Assembly: GCA_030531505.1 (NCBI GenBank) | Contig: JAUNNH010000009.1 | Span: 20,279 to 84,278 of the forward strand | Direction of reading: 5' to 3' | Source: Eubacteriales bacterium | GTDB taxonomy: Bacteria > Bacillota > Clostridia > Oscillospirales > Oscillospiraceae | DNA length: 64,000 nt | Shown here: positions 36,230 to 45,239 of the stretch, piece by piece | Position numbering within the stretch: position 1 is the stretch's first letter | Layout of the letters: the number at the start of each line of letters is the position of its first letter | Program-made: the position numbers and the translations under genes | Notes under the pieces: generated by a model | The model's database searches: none | Told to the model about the DNA's origin: nothing | What the model saw: the letters and a program-made list of their open reading frames with translations, nothing else

Positions 36230-37089
36230 GTTTCTCCTCTCTCCGCCGCAAGGTACTCCCTGACCCGCGGCAGCGCCTCCTGCGCCGTTCGTCTTCCGAT
36301 CTGGTAGACCCGCTCCAGTTGGGCGGGATCGCGCTCTGTCCGGCGGATGCCGAGGCTCTCCGGCGGGCGCAGCACCAGGATCTCCCCGCGCCGTTCTTTC
36401 CCGTCGATCTCCTCCATCTGCCGGTTATAGACCTCGTGCCGTACAGCCATGGCCTCCGCCATGCGGGGCATGCGTCGCAGCGCCAGGCGCATCAGTGGAA
36501 GCGCCGCAGCCTTATCCTTGCGGAAGCCCCTCGGCTGCGTGAGGACATAGACGTTCCGCCCGCAGCCCTCCCGCTCCATAAAGCGGTAGGGCACGGGGTC
36601 GACGATCCCGCCGTCGAGAAGCCGACGCCCGTCCACCTCCACAGCGCGGGAGACCATCGGCATGGAGGCCGAGGCCCGCATCCAGAGCATATCCCGCTCC
36701 CCGCCGTCGCTGCAGCGGTGATAACAGATCTCGCCGCTCTCCACATCAGTCGCGCCGACAAAAAAGGCCATGGGATCGGCCGCGAAGGCCGCCCGATCGA
36801 AGGGATCGAGCACGTCCGGCAGCTCCCGGTAGCAGAAGTCCGCACCGTAGAGGTCGCCTGTTTTCAGCAGCGACCACAGGCTGCAGTAACGCGGATCGCG
36901 GCAGTAACGCTTGTTATAGCGGACCGCGCGCCCGATCTGCCCGGATTTGAAGTTGCAGCCGAATACGGCGCCCGCCGAGATGCCGGCGGCCGCGTCGAAA
37001 CGGATGCCCTCCTCCAGAAACACGTCGAGCACACCGCAGCTGAACAGGCCGCGCATCGCGCCGCCTTCCAGAACGAGCCCCGTTTTCAC
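36226..37089 (-). CDS. Patatin-like phospholipase (YjjU/RssA-like)
   Basis: 287 residues with the Ser-Asp dyad of patatins: oxyanion GGAMRG at 9-14, nucleophile GISAG with Ser38, and DGG with Asp159. Probably an acyl hydrolase acting on membrane lipid. No signal peptide. It overlaps the nitroreductase stop by 4 bp and the msrA start by 4 bp, so the three are translationally coupled. Confidence 0.9.
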   Translation of the reverse strand: MKTGLVLEGGAMRGLFSCGVLDVFLEEGIRFDAAAGISAGAVFGCNFKSGQIGRAVRYNKRYCRDPRYCSLWSLLKTGDLYGADFCYRELPDVLDPFDRAAFAADPMAFFVGATDVESGEICYHRCSDGGERDMLWMRASASMPMVSRAVEVDGRRLLDGGIVDPVPYRFMEREGCGRNVYVLTQPRGFRKDKAAALPLMRLALRRMPRMAEAMAVRHEVYNRQMEEIDGKERRGEILVLRPPESLGIRRTERDPAQLERVYQIGRRTAQEALPRVREYLAAERGET

Positions 37090-37598
37090 AGATAGGCGAC
37101 GGTCTCCGCCAGCGGCTTGCGGCTGCCGTGATTCGGGAGCGGGCCCGCGCCCTCCGCGGCATAGCCCAGATCCAGCAGCATCAGCACGTCCTCGTTCTCC
37201 GGCAGCCCCAGCTCCGCCGCCAGCTTCTCCGGGTCGAAGAAGTTGACCCAGCAGCTGTCGACGCCCTCGGCGGCCGCGGCAAGGAGCAGGTGCGTCGCCA
37301 CGATAGTCGCGTCCTCCGTGCCGGAGTCGCGCTTGCCGCCGGGATAGGTGAACACATTGCGGCGATCGTAGGCGACGACGAGGACCGTGCCCGCGCCATA
37401 GCGGCAGGGCGTGACGCGGTCGATCTTTTCAAGGCCCTCTTCGGACCGGACGACATAGACGCGCAGCTCCTGCAGGTTCTTTGCGGTCGGCGCGAGGCGC
37501 CCCGCCTCCAGGATCCGTGCAAGCTTTTCCGCCTCCACCGCGCGCTCGCCGTACTTCTTGCAGGAATAGCGTTTCTCTGCGAGCTGAATAAAATCCAT
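37086..37598 (-). CDS. Nitroreductase family protein
   Basis: FMN-dependent oxidoreductase of 170 residues: N-terminal FIQLAEKRYSCKKYGERAV, RLAPTAKNLQELRVYVV, and a late GYAAEGAGPLP. ATG at 37598 follows AAAGGAG. First gene of a coupled trio with patatin and msrA. Physiological substrate unknown. Confidence 0.9.
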   Translation of the reverse strand: MDFIQLAEKRYSCKKYGERAVEAEKLARILEAGRLAPTAKNLQELRVYVVRSEEGLEKIDRVTPCRYGAGTVLVVAYDRRNVFTYPGGKRDSGTEDATIVATHLLLAAAAEGVDSCWVNFFDPEKLAAELGLPENEDVLMLLDLGYAAEGAGPLPNHGSRKPLAETVAYL

Positions 37599-37752
37599 AT
37601 CGATCACTCCTTTGAAACTCGGTTGTCTACAGTATACCACGCCCCGCGCGGGATAAAAAGCGGGGAGCTTCCCATCCTCCTACGCCGCTGTCTCCGCGTC
37701 AGCGGTTTACTGTATCAAATTGCCGTCATCATAGCGCGCCCGCCAGACGCTG

Positions 37753-38157
37753 TCAAGCCTTATCTTCCATTTTCTGGCGGCGGTTGAGCTCGGTCTCGAC
37801 CTTGTTGAGCGTGTCAAAAAAGCGCGCGGTCGCGACCGCCGGACCGCAGAGCGGGAGCCCGAACACGTTCCAGTCGAACATATGCCGGTAGGAGGTGAGC
37901 TTCCCCCCGATCCCGAGCTCAAGCGCCTTGGCGCGCAGCTCCTCGGCGATCCGCGCCATCCAGACCAGCGTGTAGATGAACAGCGTCGGGATACCGAGCA
38001 GATAGGCGACGCCGTAGCGCTGGGTGCGCCGGCCGAGGATCTCGTCCAGCTCGTCCTGCAGGCCGCGGCGCATGTAGACCAGGAAAAACAGCCCCGCCGT
38101 AAAGAAGTCGATAAAGCCCAGCAGGAACCCGGGCCGATGGGTGTGCCGAAAGCGCAT
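37753..38157 (-). CDS. Small membrane protein, DUF4234-like
   Basis: 134 residues, two predicted membrane helices (about 10-28 and 50-68) separated by LQDELDEILGRRTQRYGVA, and a charged C-terminus. The layout resembles DUF4234 proteins, but the match is by eye. It follows the lipoprotein gene by one base and is probably co-transcribed with it. Confidence 0.6.
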   Translation of the reverse strand: MRFRHTHRPGFLLGFIDFFTAGLFFLVYMRRGLQDELDEILGRRTQRYGVAYLLGIPTLFIYTLVWMARIAEELRAKALELGIGGKLTSYRHMFDWNVFGLPLCGPAVATARFFDTLNKVETELNRRQKMEDKA

Positions 38158-38158
38158 G

Positions 38159-38752
38159 TCAGCCGAACAGGCTCCCGGCTACCGCCAGCAGATCAAAGCC
38201 GTCCAGATCCTCCGCTATGACGCCGAGGGAATAGGAGACGCCGGCCTCGATGTCGTGCCAGGTGCAGAGATCCACATACTCCCCTTCTCCGACATGGCGG
38301 AAGACCTGTGCGGTCATCTCGCCGCCTTCCGCGTTTTTCAGCTTCTCTTCCCGCTGCGCCGTCCAGTCATAATACAGGCCGGACAGGTCCGCTTCCTCCT
38401 CGCCGGTGATCTGCTCACGCGCGGTGAACGGGAGCCCCTCGAGATCGAAGCTGAGCTGGACCAGCGCGCCCGGCACGCCGGATTCGTCCGCTGCGGCGTC
38501 CATCGCGCTCCACCGCACGTTCTCAGCTCCCGCCGGCGCCGAGAAGGACTTGATGCAGAGCTCACGCGCCTCGTCCTCCGTGATATCGCGCCAGGGGTTG
38601 GCAAGTCCGATCCGTTCCGCCTCTTCCGTCGCGGCGGCGCTCTCTTCCGCCGTCTCCGGCTCGGCCGGCTTCTGTTCCGCCGGCGCCTGGGCGCATGCGC
38701 ACAGGCTCAGCAGCATAGCGATCGTCAGCAGCATACACAGTCTTTTTTTCAT
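38159..38752 (-). CDS. Predicted lipoprotein
   Basis: 197 residues with a lipoprotein signal: MKKRLCMLLTIAMLLSLCAC, where Cys18 or Cys20 is the acylated residue, followed by an acidic Pro/Glu/Ala-rich linker to about residue 45. The rest is an unrecognised soluble domain with no catalytic motif that I can see. It shows that this organism makes standard lipoproteins, in contrast to the two sugar-binding proteins. Confidence 0.75.
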   Translation of the reverse strand: MKKRLCMLLTIAMLLSLCACAQAPAEQKPAEPETAEESAAATEEAERIGLANPWRDITEDEARELCIKSFSAPAGAENVRWSAMDAAADESGVPGALVQLSFDLEGLPFTAREQITGEEEADLSGLYYDWTAQREEKLKNAEGGEMTAQVFRHVGEGEYVDLCTWHDIEAGVSYSLGVIAEDLDGFDLLAVAGSLFG

Positions 38753-38868
38753 AGGGATTCTCCTCTCATCAGCGTATTCGCTGTTTTGAACGGTTCTGGT
38801 TCGATCCGGCGTGCGCCCTCATCCGACAGCGGCAGACCCGCCCGGGGAGCGGGGATGCGCTCCGCCGT

Positions 38869-39534
38869 TTATTTCTCAAAGATGACGCCGCCTGCCTGTG
38901 TCGGATGGTCGATGTACACGACGCTCCCGGCATCGCTCCGGTAGCGCAGGATCTTCCAGACGATCAGGATATCCCCCGCCGCGGAGTCCGCCATGATGAT
39001 CCCCATAAACAGGGTCGACATCGAGCCCAGGAGGATCCCGGCGAGCATGGGGAGGACACCGAGGAGGAACAGCGGCATCAGCGCGCCGACGATGTACTGC
39101 CCCTTGGTGAGCGGCACGCGGCAGGTGCAGTAGGGCGTCAGGTACTGCTTCATGAAGCCGAACTCGATGTCCGCCCAGTGGTGTTCCGCGAATACCGCCC
39201 AGGTCAGGCCGTGGATCAGCTCATGCACGACGATCAGCACGAAGAGCATCACTAAGAACAGCAGGGGATTGAGCCTGCGGAAGCTGACGCCGGCCGCGCC
39301 GTTTTTCAGCAGGAACAGACCGACGCCCGCAAGCAGCAGCGGGATCAGCAGGAGCACCGCAAAGAGGTTCGCCTTCACGATGCCGACGGTGAGCTCCACC
39401 CGGCGGAAGCCCCGCGCGGTCATCCTGTCGGCCAGCTCCTCAAAGGCCCGGAGCCGCCGCTCCTCGGCCGGGGTGAGCGCCCGGCTCTTTTCTTTGGCGT
39501 CTGTGTTGCCCTGCACGCTTTTTTCCTTTTTCAT
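38869..39534 (-). CDS. DUF3267 membrane protein with zinc-protease-like HExxH
   Basis: 221 residues, four to five membrane helices. HELIH at 104-108 lies at the end of a helix, as in DUF3267 proteins related to site-2-type metalloproteases; a further PLTKGQYIVGALMPLFLLG stretch matches the family. N-terminal 45 residues are charged and cytoplasmic. Substrate unknown. Confidence 0.8.
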   Translation of the reverse strand: MKKEKSVQGNTDAKEKSRALTPAEERRLRAFEELADRMTARGFRRVELTVGIVKANLFAVLLLIPLLLAGVGLFLLKNGAAGVSFRRLNPLLFLVMLFVLIVVHELIHGLTWAVFAEHHWADIEFGFMKQYLTPYCTCRVPLTKGQYIVGALMPLFLLGVLPMLAGILLGSMSTLFMGIIMADSAAGDILIVWKILRYRSDAGSVVYIDHPTQAGGVIFEK

Positions 39535-39546
39535 CGATGTTTCTCC

Positions 39547-40299
39547 TTATCTTTTCCCGGACAGCAGCTTCAAAAACCGCGCCTCGTTCATCTGTTCGTT
39601 TGTCAAATACGCCCCGTCGCAAAACAGCGCGTAGGTCGTGATCGGGGTCGGCGCGCACTGCGCCTCCTCCCGGCCTTGGATGTGGATCGCTTTGAACGGG
39701 ACATCGTGTTCCCTCGCCGTCTGCTCCACGAGCGGCACGTACTTGGCGTTGAAGGGACATTGACTCGTGTAGTAGAGGACATAGCCGCTCTCGTCGGCAT
39801 GCGGATGCCGGGCGCATTCCCTGAACGCGGGCTTTTCCGCACCGTCCGCAAAGGGCAGGTACCAGAGCTGGATGCCGTTGTCCGCCTCGTCGCAGACGGT
39901 GAAGCCCTTGTGCGCCAGGTATTTCGGATCCGCAAGGAAGGGCTTTTTCCTGGCGGAGGACAGGATGCAGAGGCCCTTTTTGCCCTGGGCCCGGCTGTCC
40001 GAAATGCAGGCGTCCAGCAGGTCGTTCGAATACCCGTGTCCCTTGAAGGCTCCGGAGACCCAGAGGCAGTCGATGTACATATAGTCCGGCGCCTCGATCG
40101 GGTTCCAGGCCATCTCCGCGGGGATATATTCGATGAAGCACTTTCCCCGCTCGACGCTTTTCAGGAACACCAGCCCCTCGTCAAAGCGCTCGGCAAGCCA
40201 GGCTTTCTTGGATGCAACCTGGACGTCCCGGTTGTTGGAGATCGCACAGCAGATGTGCTCACTGTCGATGTTGTCTTTCGTGACGCGGATATATTCCAT
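39547..40299 (-). CDS. GNAT acetyltransferase with C-terminal YoaP-like domain
   Basis: Residues 1 to ~150 form a GNAT domain (YIDCLWVSGAFKGHGYSNDLLDACI with the acetyl-CoA loop). Residues ~170-245 contain YYTSQCPFNAKYVP and resemble the YoaP/thioredoxin-like C-terminal domain found in this subfamily. 250 residues, typical. Substrate unknown. Lies 12 bp upstream of the DUF3267 gene. Confidence 0.82.
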   Translation of the reverse strand: MEYIRVTKDNIDSEHICCAISNNRDVQVASKKAWLAERFDEGLVFLKSVERGKCFIEYIPAEMAWNPIEAPDYMYIDCLWVSGAFKGHGYSNDLLDACISDSRAQGKKGLCILSSARKKPFLADPKYLAHKGFTVCDEADNGIQLWYLPFADGAEKPAFRECARHPHADESGYVLYYTSQCPFNAKYVPLVEQTAREHDVPFKAIHIQGREEAQCAPTPITTYALFCDGAYLTNEQMNEARFLKLLSGKR

Positions 40300-40317
40300 C
40301 GTTTCCTCCTTTCCTTT

Positions 40318-40926
40318 TCAGTCGGCGTCCGGCTGCTGCCCGTCGTGGGCCTTCCAGGCGCAGTCCGTGAGCGCAAAGTCCGTGAACACGGCCGTGAAAC
40401 GCGAGTCCTCCGGGCTGCAGGCATACACGCCGAAGCGGATTGTCCCCGCGCCCTCCCACATGTGGCAGACGCGCATCTGCCTAAAGTCCCTGCCGTCGAG
40501 CGAGCACTCGATGCAGTAATCGTCCTCCCGACGGCTGAGGCGGTACCACATGCTCTTCACATCGGCCGGGATCGCGGTCGTGGCCCAGTCGGACCAGCCG
40601 TGGTTGGTCACCACGGAGCCGAGATGCTGGAAGCTCCCGTTCTCATACTCCACCGAGGCCTTCAGCCAGTTCTCCGCATCCAGATACATCACGATCCCGC
40701 ACTGGTCGAAACGGTGATAACTCTCCCTAAAGTCGGTCTTCACGATGAAGGAGAAGAAACGCTCTGCCGTTTCCATCTGCAGCACCGGGGCGTTGTCGTT
40801 GCGAAAATGATAGTAGGTCCGCTGCCAGAGATCGGTATGCGGTTCGGTCGTGATCGTGATCCGCTCCGGCTCGATGCTGAACTCCCGCGGCTCCCGCATC
40901 CAGCTCATTTTCTCCGTAAGGTGCAT
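40318..40926 (-). CDS. DUF1349 concanavalin-like domain protein
   Basis: 202 residues, a single beta-sandwich domain resembling DUF1349: RTYYHFRNDNAPVL, DQCGIVMYLDAENWLKASVEYENG, WYRLSRREDDYCIECSLDG and FGVYACSP. Cytosolic, no signal peptide. Such proteins may bind sugars or other small ligands; function unknown. Confidence 0.82.
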   Translation of the reverse strand: MHLTEKMSWMREPREFSIEPERITITTEPHTDLWQRTYYHFRNDNAPVLQMETAERFFSFIVKTDFRESYHRFDQCGIVMYLDAENWLKASVEYENGSFQHLGSVVTNHGWSDWATTAIPADVKSMWYRLSRREDDYCIECSLDGRDFRQMRVCHMWEGAGTIRFGVYACSPEDSRFTAVFTDFALTDCAWKAHDGQQPDAD

Positions 40927-40954
40927 GTTGTTTCCTCCTTTCTTACGCCGCTGA

Positions 40955-41848
40955 CTAAAACAGGTCCAGCGTGCTGTCGAGGTAGATCTCTTCCCGGACC
41001 TTAAGCTGGTACTCCGGTTTTGTCATGTAATAGAGCAGGAATTCCAGGATGAGGGCGCTGCCGAGACCCCGCCCCTCTATTTTAAAGTGGGAGAAGCCGT
41101 TTGGCAAATAGCGTTTCTGAATATCTTCGATCCCGATGAAGGCGGGATTCCTCATTGCGTCGGAGAAGCGATAGCCCCGCCCGGCCTCCGGAGAGGCGCA
41201 GATATGCTCCGCGCAGTCCTCCCCCAGGTTCTTGCGGCTGACCGTCTCATAGCAGGCTTTCCGGTCGGGGCAGGCGAACCAGCAGCATTCGTTGCACAAA
41301 AACTCCAGCTTCCGCTTCCGGCTCCCGTCCAGCGTCCGCAGGCGGTCGAAGGCCTTGTTCAGCCGGAAATCCGGCACCACATAGCGAAAGGCCTCCCGAT
41401 CCAGTTCCCGCTCCAGCTGCTCGAATTCCGTCAGCACCTTTGTGGTGGACGACACGAAATAGAAGCCGGGATAGCGCTCCCGCAGATAGGCGAGCAGGAG
41501 GTCCGAACTCAGGATCACGCCGTTCTCCGCCGTGCCGCTCTTTTCAAACAGGGCGCAGAGCGCGTTGCATCGCCGGTCTGTGAGATGCTCCGGCCGCAGG
41601 AGGGAGTTGCTGAAGGTGAGGCACGCGGAGATCCCGTATTCGCGCATCAGCTCGGCCGCGTCCTCCGGCCGCTCCTCTCCGAAGCCGACGCGGCCCCCGC
41701 CCCAGAGGCAGTCGGCCGGCGCACCGTAGACGGAGCCGATCTCGCACCAGTCGTAGAAATACTCCCGGTGCTCCCGATACAGGGGCAGGAAAGCGCGGTA
41801 CAGCGCGCCGAATTCAAAGAGGCCGGGAAGGTGGTAACAGGCTTTCAT
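40955..41848 (-). CDS. Uncharacterised protein resembling the U32-peptidase fold
   Basis: 297 residues. The pattern of VPDFRLNKAFDRL followed by CNECCWFACPDRKACYE (four to five Cys near residues 185-200) recalls the Fe-S/zinc-type Cys cluster of U32-like proteins, but no family assignment is secure. ATG 41848 overlaps the TGA of the upstream monooxygenase gene by one base (TGATG), which supports this start and translational coupling. Confidence 0.55.
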   Translation of the reverse strand: MKACYHLPGLFEFGALYRAFLPLYREHREYFYDWCEIGSVYGAPADCLWGGGRVGFGEERPEDAAELMREYGISACLTFSNSLLRPEHLTDRRCNALCALFEKSGTAENGVILSSDLLLAYLRERYPGFYFVSSTTKVLTEFEQLERELDREAFRYVVPDFRLNKAFDRLRTLDGSRKRKLEFLCNECCWFACPDRKACYETVSRKNLGEDCAEHICASPEAGRGYRFSDAMRNPAFIGIEDIQKRYLPNGFSHFKIEGRGLGSALILEFLLYYMTKPEYQLKVREEIYLDSTLDLF

Positions 41849-42132
41849 CAATACGTGAAGCGGTCGATCTCCACGCTCTCGCAAAAGCGCGCCTTGAGCG
41901 CCTGCAGCGCGGCAAAGATTTCCGTCTCACAGTGGGCCTGCTGGCATGCCGGGCTCGTCCAGGTCTCCACCAGGAGCAGATCATCCGGCGCCTCCGCCGC
42001 GAAATAATAGTCGTAGCGGCAGTTGCCCTCCTCCGCGCGGGAATTTGCTCCCACGCCGAGCGCGCAGAGCGCCTCATAGAAAGCGGCTCTCTGTCCCTTT
42101 TTGCAGTGATAGGTCACATTCCAGGTCAGCAT
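41848..42132 (-). CDS. Antibiotic biosynthesis monooxygenase (ABM)-like protein
   Basis: 94 residues, ferredoxin-like fold: MLTWNVTYHCKKGQRAAFYEAL, GNCRYDYYFAAE and LLLVETWTSPACQQAH are the usual ABM positions. Such small dimers include quinol monooxygenases and proteins of unknown role. Translationally coupled to the downstream U32-like gene. Confidence 0.8.
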   Translation of the reverse strand: MLTWNVTYHCKKGQRAAFYEALCALGVGANSRAEEGNCRYDYYFAAEAPDDLLLVETWTSPACQQAHCETEIFAALQALKARFCESVEIDRFTY

Positions 42133-42252
42133 TGAACTCTCTCCTTTCTTATCTCCGTTACTTCTTCCGGGTCTGTGCCTTGCCTCACATCTTCACGGCG
42201 AACAGGCCTCCGCGCATTCCGGCCCATGCCGGGCAGCCGCCCGGAACCCGCT

Positions 42253-42786
42253 CTATACGTCCTCCCCGGCGGATCCTCTTCCGCCCGGCTGCGCTGCCAC
42301 GCTCCCCAGCTCGGTGTAGATCATCCCACGCCGTCCACGGTCCGACCGCATGAGAGAGAAGGCATCCACGCTCATGCTCACCGGCGCGGCCGCCATTCCC
42401 GCCGCGTCCCGGGAGGCCTTTCGGATCAGGGTGATATGCGGCGAGAAGCGTTTGCGGTCAAAGGGGATGCCGTTCTCGGCAAGCGCTCTGCGCACACGGC
42501 GCGCAAGGGCGGCAAGCGGCGCGGATTCCTGTACGCCCGCCCACCAGAGATCCCCGAAACAGCCCACCCCGTCCAGGGAGAGGGTGAAGGGGGTAAAACG
42601 CACCGTGCTCAGAGCATCCAGCACCGCCTGTTCATCCGGATAGTCTCCGATGAACGCGAGGGTCAGATGCAGGTTTTCTTCCGGGGTGAAGTTCCCTCTC
42701 ACGCCGTGATCCCGCATGGCGTTCTGCACCTGGATCAGGGCCTTCCTCAGCTCCGGCGAGAGCCGGACAGCAACGAACAGTCTCAT
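42253..42786 (-). CDS. thpR: RNA 2',3'-cyclic phosphodiesterase
   Basis: 2H phosphoesterase of 177 residues. The two catalytic HxTx motifs are HLTL (His40) and HITL (His117). N-terminal RLFVAVRLSPELR is typical of ThpR/LigT. Opens 2',3'-cyclic phosphates on RNA; in vivo role often unclear. Confidence 0.92.
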   Translation of the reverse strand: MRLFVAVRLSPELRKALIQVQNAMRDHGVRGNFTPEENLHLTLAFIGDYPDEQAVLDALSTVRFTPFTLSLDGVGCFGDLWWAGVQESAPLAALARRVRRALAENGIPFDRKRFSPHITLIRKASRDAAGMAAAPVSMSVDAFSLMRSDRGRRGMIYTELGSVAAQPGGRGSAGEDV

Positions 42787-42843
42787 GGGTTCGAAAACGC
42801 TCCTCTTACAGCCGGTCCGTATTTGGGAAACGGCACGGCCTGC

Positions 42844-43362
42844 TCAGCTTTCTTTCGGGCTTGGGCTCCATACGAAAAGCCCCTCCGCGGCGGCCAGCGC
42901 CCGGACTTTATCCAGCAGCGCTTCCTTGGGATCATAGACCGTCAGATAGGTGTCGTTGTGATCGTAATCGATCATCGCGTTTTGTTCGGCGAACACAGCC
43001 CGAAGGAAGTTTCGTCCGGAGAGCAACGCCATCCGCTCCGCGAAGGTCTCCGGGTCCAGGTTCGTCTCCCAGGACGCGCCGGAGTCGAAGGACACCGCCA
43101 TGTCCACATAGCAGTTCAGCCGCAGAAGGATCTCGGCGTACCGGCGGCGCAGGGGAACGATCCGCTGCGGCTGCAGGAAATAGCGCTCCACCGCAGAGTA
43201 CTGTCCGGCAGCATCCGCGCTCACCTGCCCGGGCAGGATATCCACGATCTGATACGGCCCCTCCAGCAGCTCTCCCATCAAATCGTCATACCGGCGCGGG
43301 CTTGCTGCCTCGGATGCCGTCTCCGGCAGTTTCTCTTTTTGATCGTGTTGCCACGTGCTCAT
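42844..43362 (-). CDS. Hypothetical protein
   Basis: 172 residues, soluble, no motif I recognise. It has a central VERYFLQPQRIVPLRRRYAEIL and a C-terminal half rich in aromatic and acidic residues. Sits in a long leftward run of small genes, 57 bp downstream of thpR and 31 bp upstream-to-downstream of the DUF5655-like gene. Confidence 0.55.
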   Translation of the reverse strand: MSTWQHDQKEKLPETASEAASPRRYDDLMGELLEGPYQIVDILPGQVSADAAGQYSAVERYFLQPQRIVPLRRRYAEILLRLNCYVDMAVSFDSGASWETNLDPETFAERMALLSGRNFLRAVFAEQNAMIDYDHNDTYLTVYDPKEALLDKVRALAAAEGLFVWSPSPKES

Positions 43363-43393
43363 GCCTGGTCGCTTCCTTCTTTATCCTCATTCC

Positions 43394-43840
43394 TTACGAT
43401 CCGGTCGATGATCCGCCTGCCCGAACCGGGGGCTCCCCGGGCTCCATACGCCGCCGTTTTGAATCGGCGAAGTCATAGGACGCCCGGATCCAGGCCATCA
43501 TTTCCCCGTCGAGCTCTTCTTGGCTGCTCAGGACGAAGTGGTGCGTCCAGCGGCCGGGATAAGGCTCGCACTTGACCGCGACGCGCGGAGAATCCAGCGG
43601 CGCAGGCAGTCCGAGCGTCAGCGTCAGCCAGCCCGCCGGCAGCTCGGCCTTTCGCTTGACCTGCGCGAAGGACACACAGGCGAACACCTGGCGGTTATAG
43701 AACGTGATCTGCGTCTTCTGCACCCGCTTGTTCACCTGGGGAAAGCTGCTGCAGAGCCTGTCTTCCAGCGCTTGATACAGCCCCAGCGCCTCCCGGTGCC
43801 CGGCAAAAAACAGCAGGGTATCGTCGTCCGGCACTCTCAT
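43394..43840 (-). CDS. DUF5655-like protein
   Basis: 148 residues. LYQALEDRLCSSFPQVNKRVQKTQITFYNRQVFACVSF matches the pattern of DUF5655 proteins, as judged by eye. The tail is basic and Pro/Gly-rich. Its start overlaps the upstream DUF1905 gene by ATGA, making it the last of three coupled genes. Confidence 0.65.
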   Translation of the reverse strand: MRVPDDDTLLFFAGHREALGLYQALEDRLCSSFPQVNKRVQKTQITFYNRQVFACVSFAQVKRKAELPAGWLTLTLGLPAPLDSPRVAVKCEPYPGRWTHHFVLSSQEELDGEMMAWIRASYDFADSKRRRMEPGEPPVRAGGSSTGS

Positions 43841-44133
43841 TTCTTGTCCTCCGCCGGCTCGATGACGACGTGGAGCGTGTCGCCCTCAGTCTTGCCCAAG
43901 GCCTCGCGGATCGCCTTGCGCACGCCGATCACATAGCAGACCGAGCCGTCTGCCTTTCTCACGCCCATGTTGACGATGCTGCCGTCATAGGGAATGCCGT
44001 CAAAACTGGTGTGCACCTTTACGCGGCCCTTGCCGAACAGCTGCCGGATGTCCCACGGAAAAGCCACCCAGGCTCCGCCGCTGTCCGGCTCTTCATGCAG
44101 CACGGCGTCGTATTCGTATCTCCGTTCGCTCAT
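43837..44133 (-). CDS. DUF1905 protein
   Basis: 98 residues of the DUF1905 beta-barrel: YDAVLHEEPDSGGAWVAFPWDIRQLFGKGRVKVHTSFDGIPYDGS and CYVIGVRKAIREALGKTEGD. Often linked to DUF1801/YdeI proteins; role unknown. Overlaps both neighbours by 4 bp. Confidence 0.85.
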   Translation of the reverse strand: MSERRYEYDAVLHEEPDSGGAWVAFPWDIRQLFGKGRVKVHTSFDGIPYDGSIVNMGVRKADGSVCYVIGVRKAIREALGKTEGDTLHVVIEPAEDKK

Positions 44134-44465
44134 TTTCTGTTCGTCTCCCAGCTCCAGCGGGCGATCTCGGCGATCAGATCCAAGGGCAGCTCACGCTTGT
44201 TGGGGAGCTGGATCGCGCCCTTGCTGGTCTTGTATTCCGCCAGACGCGGCGCGAAAAACGCCACCGCCTCCGCGCCGGGATACAGCCCGATGTGGTTTTT
44301 CGCCGGGGCGAAGTGGATGATGTTGCGGCCCTTCCAGAAGGTGGGCATGCCCCAGGACAGCCTCTCCTCCGCCTCGGGGATCGCGGCGCGGATCGTATCA
44401 TAGACCGCGTTCAGCCGCGGCCGGATGCTCTCATCCTGGCTGTCAATGTACTCCCGAATGGTCAT
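44130..44465 (-). CDS. DUF1801 (YdhG/frataxin-like) protein
   Basis: 111 residues: YIDSQDESIRPRLNAVYDTIRAAIPEAEERLSWGMPTFW and FAPAKNHIGLYPG are signature parts of DUF1801, a fold related to the Bacillus iron chaperone Fra/YdhG. First of three coupled genes. An iron role is only suggested by fold. Confidence 0.85.
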   Translation of the reverse strand: MTIREYIDSQDESIRPRLNAVYDTIRAAIPEAEERLSWGMPTFWKGRNIIHFAPAKNHIGLYPGAEAVAFFAPRLAEYKTSKGAIQLPNKRELPLDLIAEIARWSWETNRK

Positions 44466-44486
44466 CGTGTTAACTCCCCCGTTTGA

Positions 44487-44897
44487 TCAAATCAAGATCC
44501 CGCCCAAGTGGTCGATCTCGTGCTGGATGATCTGCGCCGTCCATCCTGTGTAGGTTTTGAGGCGCGTTTCAAACCGCTCGTTCCGGTACTGCACCTTGAT
44601 CGAACGGTATCGCTTCGCCTTGCGCGTGCCGGGCAGGGACAGGCAGCCCTCTTCGGCCTCATAAGCCCCGGCGCTCTTGACGATCTCCGGATTGAACATC
44701 ACCGTCGCGCTGCCGTTATCGTCAAAGATGATGATCCGCTTATTAACGCCGATCATATTGGCCGCCATACCGACGCAGCCGTCCCGGTGCGCTTCGAGCG
44801 TGTCCCGCAGATCCTGCGCGATTGGCAGATCCTGCGCCGTGGCCGGTACGGATTTCTGCGCGAGGAAGATCGGGTCCTTCATAATGGGTCTGATCAT
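44487..44897 (-). CDS. def: Peptide deformylase, short Clostridial-type variant
   Basis: 136 residues. EGCLSLP at 83-89 (metal-ligand Cys85) and QHEIDH (His126, Glu127, His130) are intact. In motif 1, CVGMAANMIG has Met48 where classical deformylases have Gln. I recall this GMAANMIG form from other clostridial proteins, so it is probably a recognised subclass and not decay. Likely a secondary deformylase. Confidence 0.88.
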   Translation of the reverse strand: MIRPIMKDPIFLAQKSVPATAQDLPIAQDLRDTLEAHRDGCVGMAANMIGVNKRIIIFDDNGSATVMFNPEIVKSAGAYEAEEGCLSLPGTRKAKRYRSIKVQYRNERFETRLKTYTGWTAQIIQHEIDHLGGILI

Positions 44898-44915
44898 GGT
44901 TTCGTCCCCTCCGCT

Positions 44916-45239
44916 TCAGCGTTCCAGCTCGCCTTTGTATCGGGCAATGCCGCCGATGCTTTTGACTTTCGTGCAGCCCATACGCACAAGCCGGCTTACC
45001 GCCTGCCTGCTTCGTGTTCCCCGCAGGCAATACACAAAGATCGGCACATTCTTTTCAAGCTTCGCTTGCTCAATCCGTGACAGCGGCAGATTCACCGCAC
45101 CCGGGATATGCCCGCTCCGAAACTCATCCGCCTCCCGCACGTCCAGAAGCACCGCTCCGGGCGTTGCGCGGCATTCCTCAACGCCGGCGTTGATATCTTC
45201 TCTCCTGAAAAACAAAAACTGCACCTTCTCCTTTACCAA
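44916..45239 (-). CDS. Rhodanese-domain protein
   Basis: 107 residues; single rhodanese domain with LLDVREADEF, GHIPGAVNLPL and the active-site loop CLRGTRS (Cys71). A sulfur carrier or sulfurtransferase. It starts immediately after the stop of the MBL-fold gene, so the two are probably co-translated; rhodanese/MBL pairs occur in persulfide metabolism. Confidence 0.88.
   Translation of the reverse strand: MVKEKVQFLFFRREDINAGVEECRATPGAVLLDVREADEFRSGHIPGAVNLPLSRIEQAKLEKNVPIFVYCLRGTRSRQAVSRLVRMGCTKVKSIGGIARYKGELER

Noticed and set aside
44487-44897. Deformylase judged inactive because Gln is replaced by Met48
   Set aside because: The GMAANMIG form is familiar from other clostridial deformylases and all metal ligands are present.
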